Position numbers and translations under genes: made by a program. Below the pieces are notes generated by a model. That model did not search any database and was not told the origin of the DNA. It saw nothing but the letters and a program-made list of their open reading frames with translations. From Desulfurivibrio alkaliphilus AHT 2 (lineage in GTDB: Bacteria > Desulfobacterota > Desulfobulbia > Desulfobulbales > Desulfurivibrionaceae): 64,000 bases of DNA. This document shows, piece by piece, positions 59,881 through 64,000 of this stretch. The stretch lies in assembly GCF_000092205.1 (NCBI RefSeq), contig NC_014216.1:434001-498000 (forward strand), read 5' to 3'. The first letter of the stretch is position 1, and every line of letters starts with the position of its first letter.

Positions 59881-62073
59881 TTAGACCCTCCTGATTTCGA
59901 CAATGGTTTCATGCATCAGGGCATTGCCGGAGATCGGCTCAAAGTGGGATTCCAGAATGGCGGCCTGGGAGGCGCCCCGCTGGTAAACCAGGGGCTTGCC
60001 CGGCGAGATGGCACCGTAGCCCGGGGCGTAGTAAACGCAGTCGGGGCGGATTCCCGCGGTGACCTTGGCCTTGACGGTAACCTGAGCGCCGCTGCGGTTT
60101 TGCATCTGCACCAGGTCACCGTCGTTGATCCCCAGCCTGGCGGCTGGCTCGGGGTTCAGCCAGACCGCGTTTTCCGGCTGGTGCCAGTTAAGCTCGGGGA
60201 AGGCGGCGGTCATGGAGTTGGTGTGGATGGCATGGCGGCCCACCAGGAAGCGGAACTGGTCTGGCCCGGGTTCTTCGCAACGCCGGAACACCGGCAGCGG
60301 GTCCAGGCCCCGGCCGGCAAAGTCTTCGCTGTAGAGTTCAACCTTGCCGGTGGCGGTGTTGATCCGCCGCCCCTCTTGCCGGTAAGCCCCGAATTGCACC
60401 TTGGGAACGGTAATAAAGGCCTTTTCGCGCAACTGCTCCCAGGCGCCGGGATGATCGGCGACAAAGTTCCGGGCATGTTCTTCCGGGCTGCCCTCGAAGT
60501 ATTCGCTCAGCTTAAAGCCGTCTTCGTCTTCAAAATAAGCCGCCAGTTCGCTGACAATTTCAAAGCCGGGCTTGGTGTCGTACAGCCGGTCGATCAGCGG
60601 CTGGCGAAAGACCGCCGTGGGCTCGATACCGCCCAGGCTTTGCGGCGGGTCCAGGCGCTCCAGGTAATTGCTCTCCGGCAGCACCACGTCGGCGTACCAG
60701 GCGGTGTCGCTCATGAAGGTGTCGATGCAGACAATAATATCCATCTGGTCGAACAGCTTCATGCTCTTGTCGCGATCCGGCACCGCTTCCAGCACGTTCT
60801 GTTTATAGATAAACAGGCCGCGGATCCGGTAGGGGTCGGCCTTGAGGGCACGGTCCCGCCAGGCTACCCAAGAGCCGTCCCGGGGGCCCAGGAACATGAC
60901 ATCATCACTTTCCAGCCGGGGGCGGGTCTGGGTGTACCAGGCCGGTTCGTAAAAATAGGAGCGCATGGGCACGCCGACTGCCGGCAGCAGACCGCCGGGG
61001 CGGTCAAAGGCCCCGATCAGGGCGTTGACGATGGCAATCGCCCGCCGGGTCTGGACCTCTTCCCCCTGCCAGGAGGAACGGCGGCCGGGGTAAAAGACCG
61101 AGTGGGGCGTGGTGGCCAGCTCGCGGGCGATCTGGCGGATGTCGGCGGCGGCGATGCCGGTTTCCTCGGCGGCCCACTCCGGGCTGTAGGGTTTGACGTG
61201 CTCGACCAGTTCATCAAAGCCGGTGCAGAAGTTAGCCACAAAATCCCGGTCGTAAAGATTTTCCGCGATGATCACGTGGGCCAGGGCCAGGGCGAAGGCC
61301 ATGTCGGTGCCGGGCTTGATGGGCAGCCACTGGTCGGCCTTGGCGGCGGTTTTGGTGAAGCGCGGATCGAGATAGATCAGCTTGTAGCTGCCCTTGGGGC
61401 GGCTGAAAATATCCATGGTGTCGGGGGTGAAAATGGCCTCGGCCCGGTTGGCCCCGGCCATGATCACATAACGGGCGTTTTTCAGGTCGGTTACCGGGTA
61501 GGTGCCGAATACCGACTGAAAGCCTCGAATCACCGAACTTAAGCAAAGGGTAGGGTGGCGCAGGGAGTTGGGGGAGCCGAAAACCTCCCGGAACTGGTGC
61601 CAGTACATTTCCTGGTAAGTGCCTTCCGAAGAGGCAAAACCGATGCAGGAGCGATGGCCCCCTTCTTCTTCCACCACCTGGTTGGTTTTGTCGGCAATAT
61701 ACTTATAAGCCTCTTCCCAGGTGGCCTTGCGCCATTTGCCTTCACCCCGCCGGCCGGTGCGGATCAGCGGGTATTTGACCCGGTCGGGGTCATACGGGGT
61801 CCAGGCCCCGGCGTTGCCCCGGGCGCACATCATCCCACGGGACTTGGGAAAATCCGGCTCCGGCTCCAGCCGTCTGATGATACCGTTGACCACCTGGCCG
61901 CGGAAAACGCATTTGCTGGTGCAAATGGCACAGCTGGAGTTAACATATTTCACTTCTCCGGCCCGGCCTTGCGCTTCGGCCTTGCGAACAAAGCGCAAGC
62001 CCGCCGAGCCGGCCCCCAGGGCACCCAGGCCGGCCACCGAACCGGCCAGGAATTTTCTTCTCGAGACTTTCAT
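59881..62073 (-). CDS. Molybdopterin oxidoreductase, PsrA/PhsA-like catalytic subunit
   Basis: 730 residues with a Tat signal, SRRKFLAGSVAGLGALGAG (RRKF). The N-terminal [4Fe-4S] site is CAICTSKC...MMCARG (Cys near 47-90). The likely Mo-ligating Cys is in HPTLCLSSVIRGF. MGD-binding segments follow (IMAGANRAEAIF; YLDPRFTKTAAKAD; YPGRRSSWQGEE; GRHAIHTNSM). The length and neighbours fit polysulfide, thiosulfate or tetrathionate reductase families rather than formate dehydrogenase. Substrate choice cannot be made from sequence alone, though the following rhodanese favours sulfur compounds. No Sec codon is used in this subunit. Confidence 0.92.
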   Translation of the reverse strand: MKVSRRKFLAGSVAGLGALGAGSAGLRFVRKAEAQGRAGEVKYVNSSCAICTSKCVFRGQVVNGIIRRLEPEPDFPKSRGMMCARGNAGAWTPYDPDRVKYPLIRTGRRGEGKWRKATWEEAYKYIADKTNQVVEEEGGHRSCIGFASSEGTYQEMYWHQFREVFGSPNSLRHPTLCLSSVIRGFQSVFGTYPVTDLKNARYVIMAGANRAEAIFTPDTMDIFSRPKGSYKLIYLDPRFTKTAAKADQWLPIKPGTDMAFALALAHVIIAENLYDRDFVANFCTGFDELVEHVKPYSPEWAAEETGIAAADIRQIARELATTPHSVFYPGRRSSWQGEEVQTRRAIAIVNALIGAFDRPGGLLPAVGVPMRSYFYEPAWYTQTRPRLESDDVMFLGPRDGSWVAWRDRALKADPYRIRGLFIYKQNVLEAVPDRDKSMKLFDQMDIIVCIDTFMSDTAWYADVVLPESNYLERLDPPQSLGGIEPTAVFRQPLIDRLYDTKPGFEIVSELAAYFEDEDGFKLSEYFEGSPEEHARNFVADHPGAWEQLREKAFITVPKVQFGAYRQEGRRINTATGKVELYSEDFAGRGLDPLPVFRRCEEPGPDQFRFLVGRHAIHTNSMTAAFPELNWHQPENAVWLNPEPAARLGINDGDLVQMQNRSGAQVTVKAKVTAGIRPDCVYYAPGYGAISPGKPLVYQRGASQAAILESHFEPISGNALMHETIVEIRRV

Positions 62074-62135
62074 GGTGCTCCATCTCCCCTTTTATTTATA
62101 TGGATAAGCTTGGTTCGTGTTGCTCGGTCGGCAGG

Positions 62136-62648
62136 TTAATGATCAAGACCCTTGTCGCTGTGCCGGTGCAAGGTTGCCAGGGTTTCTTTGAGCTCCGCCG
62201 CGGCGGCGGCGTAAAACCCCACTTCGTCGTGTTCTTCCAAAGCGGCGGCAAACCGTTCCGGCCAGCCCCGGTAATACCGTTGCAGCAAAGAATCAATGTC
62301 CAGCTCCGGCGATTCTTTGGCCTCGGCCAGCAGCAGGGCCAGGGTTTCCAGCATGGCGGGAATATGGTCGGGCGGGTGGCCGGAGCTGATGACAATGCCC
62401 TGCTCGCAGCAAATGCCGCTGAAATCGATCATGAATTGTCGCCGATCATCCCGGTCGAGATAACAACCGGCGTAGGGCGGAGTCTTGGTGCCGCCCCGGT
62501 CATTGATGAACAGGCGCACGTGGATGTTTTCCAGTTGCTCCAGCTGCACATTCAATTGCCGGGCCAGTTCGGCGGAGGGGTAGTCGAAACAGCCGGCCAA
62601 GTTGAGCAGTTGCCGGGAATTGCCTGGGGGGTGCATGGTCGCTTCCAT
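62136..62648 (-). CDS. TorD/DmsD-like redox enzyme maturation chaperone
   Basis: The start is at MEATMHPPGNSRQLLN, backed by GAGGAGAAAGG; the frame extends 18 codons more. About 170 residues, mostly helical: YPSAELARQLNVQLEQLENIHVRLFIND, DRRQFMIDFSGICCEQGIVISSGHPPDHIPAML and PERFAAALEEHDEVGFYAAAAAEL. Length, helical content and position before a Tat-exported molybdoenzyme fit the TorD/NarJ-like family. It would keep the PsrA-like subunit unfolded until cofactor insertion. Confidence 0.75.
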   Translation of the reverse strand: MEATMHPPGNSRQLLNLAGCFDYPSAELARQLNVQLEQLENIHVRLFINDRGGTKTPPYAGCYLDRDDRRQFMIDFSGICCEQGIVISSGHPPDHIPAMLETLALLLAEAKESPELDIDSLLQRYYRGWPERFAAALEEHDEVGFYAAAAAELKETLATLHRHSDKGLDH

Positions 62649-62724
62649 AACCTTTCTCCTCTCTGGTGCGGGGCACAAAACAGCGGCGGCCACCGAAGTC
62701 ATGCTTCGGCGGCCGCCATCAAAC

Positions 62725-63069
62725 TTAACCGCAGGATTCCGGTTTCTGGGTCATGGGATCATCGGAATCGGCCGCATGCTCATAGAGAAAAAGGAAGATG
62801 TGCTGGACAACCCGGGGGTTGATGCCGGCGCCGCCGCAGGGCAGTTTGTCCTTGGCGGTGGTGAACATCTCCCGCCATTCCGCCCGGGTGTGAGCGCCGG
62901 GTACCGGAATTTCTTCGTCGCAGGTGCGGGCCTGGCCGGTGAACCAGGCCCACTGGCCACGTTCCTTGTTGGCGTTTTCAAAGCCCTCAAGGTCCCAGGC
63001 CATGGCCAGGCCAGGCAGGGTGGCAAGAATGAAGCTGGTGATCAGGGCGAGTGAGAGTAATCTTTTCAT
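62725..63069 (-). CDS. Small exported protein of psr-like operon
   Basis: 114 residues starting MKRLLSLALITSFILATLPGLAMA, a clear signal peptide, with AAAGGAG upstream of the ATG. The mature 90 residues have conserved-looking ...ARTCDEE, LPCGGAG and FLYEHAADSDDP segments and three Cys, but no CXXCH motif. The C-terminus (INPRVVQHIFLFLYEHAADSD) recalls the last helix of class I c-type cytochromes without the haem site. I do not recognise the family. It is the first gene of the molybdoenzyme operon. Confidence 0.75.
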   Translation of the reverse strand: MKRLLSLALITSFILATLPGLAMAWDLEGFENANKERGQWAWFTGQARTCDEEIPVPGAHTRAEWREMFTTAKDKLPCGGAGINPRVVQHIFLFLYEHAADSDDPMTQKPESCG

Positions 63070-63228
63070 GGCGGTCTCCTTTGTGAAAGATTGTTCTTTT
63101 TTATGCTGGAGGCAAGTTGAGGCCTCCTGTTATCCTTACGCTTATTGTTCTATCTACAATAACTTATCGGCATTATTCTTCTAAACCTGCCCAGGTAAAT
63201 AGAACATTCTTTCCTGTCTGTCGGCTTA

Positions 63229-63255
63229 AAAAACATCCAAACTAAGGATGTTTTT
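63229..63255. terminator. AT-rich hairpin, possible terminator
   Basis: AAAAACATCC (63229-63238) pairs with GGATGTTTTT (63246-63255), ending in Ts on the plus strand and in Ts on the minus strand as well. It is weak and could act in either direction. Confidence 0.35.
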
Positions 63256-63299
63256 GCTGCCTGGTCGCGAGATCGCTACTCTCTTAATCAAACCCTTTT

Positions 63300-63325
63300 G
63301 ATAACCAGGTTAACTTCTGGTTATC
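63300..63325. promoter_or_regulatory. Inverted repeat GATAACCAG-N8-CTGGTTATC
   Basis: Perfect 9-bp arms separated by 8 bp within the non-coding region, compatible with a dimeric regulator site. The regulator is unknown. Confidence 0.4.
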
Positions 63326-63666
63326 AGAATAGAGAATGTAAAAATTAAAGTCAATAGAAAAATCATTCTTTTTGGTTTTTTTTGGTTGTGGGGATTGACG
63401 CCAAAAAACCACGTTGTCACATGGCTTTGATGTGCTTCAGGGAATAGATGGCGGGGCTTACCTGTGCCACATCACGAAGAAATATCACTGCTGTGGCAGG
63501 GTGGCCACAACAAACATTTTCTGACTGAAAGCGCACTTGCCTGACAGCAAGCTACTTCCTTTTTGTGGGACTAATGAGGAACCGTCTTAGGTACTACGTG
63601 ATTACACGTACCAAGGGTGGGCCGGCCAAGTTTTTTAGGTGGCTGAATGTGGTACCGGGGTAAGGC

Positions 63667-64000
63667 TCAGGCCTTAATGGCCGCCCAGGCATTGGCCATT
63701 AACTGATTGGTGTGAATGGTGAGAGGGTCCTGCAGTACGCATTGGATGCGGAGTTGGGCCGGGCGCAGAATGGCCCCGGTGAAAGAGACGGCGTTGAGAA
63801 AGACATCGCCCGGTTTAAGATCGCCTTTTTCCATGCCTTCGGCAATGATCCGGCGAATTACCTGGAAGGGTTCGGTGAAACAGACCGGGGCGGCATCCTC
63901 CATGAATTCGGCGTGTTTCATGAACATCAGGTATTCCATCATCGCCGGGTCCTTTTCCGTGAGCTCGAAGACCACTTCGGTGAAGGCCAGTAGCTTGGCC
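63667..64000 (-). CDS. TetR-like regulator C-terminal part (5' end beyond window)
   Basis: The frame is open to the window edge (AKLLAFTEVVFELTEKDP...), so the N-terminal DNA-binding domain is not visible. The 110 residues present are helical with ADKSD-like features of TetR ligand domains: MMEYLMFMKHAEFME, PFQVIRRIIAEGMEKGDLKPGD and FTGAILRPAQLRIQ. The call rests on the ligand-domain pattern only. It could control the adjacent molybdoenzyme operon, given the shared intergenic region. Confidence 0.65.
   Translation of the reverse strand, partial: AKLLAFTEVVFELTEKDPAMMEYLMFMKHAEFMEDAAPVCFTEPFQVIRRIIAEGMEKGDLKPGDVFLNAVSFTGAILRPAQLRIQCVLQDPLTIHTNQLMANAWAAIKA

Larger units (their letters stand above)
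63070..63666. other. 597-bp non-coding region upstream of molybdoenzyme operon
   Basis: AT-richer than its surroundings and without a convincing gene. It contains a hairpin AAAAACATCC/GGATGTTTTT (63229-63255), an inverted repeat GATAACCAG/CTGGTTATC (63300-63325), and ACGTG-ATTA-CACGT (63596-63609). The last two are possible operators. It must hold the promoter of the molybdoenzyme operon. Confidence 0.5.

Noticed and set aside
59869-61542. 557-codon plus-strand open frame over the molybdoenzyme gene
   Set aside because: It lies antisense to a clear PsrA-like enzyme; the translation is rich in Gly/Val/His with no domain. High GC makes long antisense frames common.
59881-62073. Formate dehydrogenase identity for the molybdoenzyme
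   Set aside because: Length, NrfD-type partner, Cys rather than Sec at the Mo site and the rhodanese neighbour favour the Psr/Phs/Ttr group.
63110-63135. GG-N10-GC match upstream of the molybdoenzyme operon
   Set aside because: On the minus strand the surrounding bases (AGGATA...AGGAGGCC) do not resemble TGGCAC or TTGC, so spacing alone is not enough.

Overview
The window is high-GC bacterial DNA, apparently from an anaerobic, sulfur- and metal-respiring member of the former Deltaproteobacteria (Desulfobulbales/Desulfurivibrio-like or a Desulfuromonadales relative). This rests on at least eleven multihaem c-type cytochromes, a polysulfide/thiosulfate reductase-type molybdoenzyme operon, ResB-type cytochrome c biogenesis and dense sigma-54 control. 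No rRNA, tRNA or CRISPR array was seen, so the taxonomy is inference. I count 113 canonical CXXCH haem motifs, plus two unusual CX5CH motifs.

Region 1 (1-12750, minus strand) is a surface-glycan and glycosylation locus. It holds a GT4 glycosyltransferase (cut by the window edge), two SAM methyltransferases, a DegT-type sugar aminotransferase, a cupin sugar isomerase/epimerase-like protein, a Wzx-type flippase, a DUF4143 ATPase, a GtrA/GtrB pair, and a large STT3/PglB-like oligosaccharyltransferase. An IS256-family element sits inside the gene after gtrB and leaves only its two ends, so a gtrABC-like cassette has been broken.

Region 2 (12820-37483, minus strand) is an extracellular electron-transfer locus of about 25 kb. 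It encodes cytochromes with 5, 8, 7, 7, 16 and 26 haems, three beta-propeller proteins, a parvulin-type peptidyl-prolyl isomerase, three CsgG/TolB-like envelope proteins, a large outer-membrane beta-barrel, and two more cytochromes. Three of the cytochromes share the CHTMHNS start and the layout of the nanowire cytochromes OmcS/OmcE. Two of these carry the CX5CH motif where the third has CXXCH.

Region 3 (37994-56607) holds regulation and further respiratory proteins: a PhnD-like binding lipoprotein, a sensor kinase with its own CXXCH haem motif, and an NtrC-family activator. Next come a receiver-PilZ protein, ResB, two tandem OmcA/MtrC-family decahaem lipoproteins (a recent duplication), a GGDEF-PilZ diguanylate cyclase, WrbA, a hybrid sensor kinase with an ABC-type binding protein, and an 11-haem NapC-type quinol dehydrogenase. 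Five sigma-54 -24/-12 promoters sit before the OmcS-like genes, the decahaem pair, the PilZ regulator and the diguanylate cyclase. A 12-bp palindrome lies exactly 128 bp upstream of two of them.

Region 4 (56857-63069, minus strand) is a PsrABC/PhsABC-type operon: small exported protein, TorD-like chaperone, Tat-exported molybdopterin subunit, four-cluster ferredoxin, NrfD-type membrane subunit, then a lipoprotein with three rhodanese domains. The first rhodanese domain has an in-frame TGA exactly where domain 2 has cysteine, followed by a hairpin that fits a bacterial SECIS. It is probably a selenoprotein, and standard annotation would split it into two genes. The window ends in a truncated TetR-like regulator.
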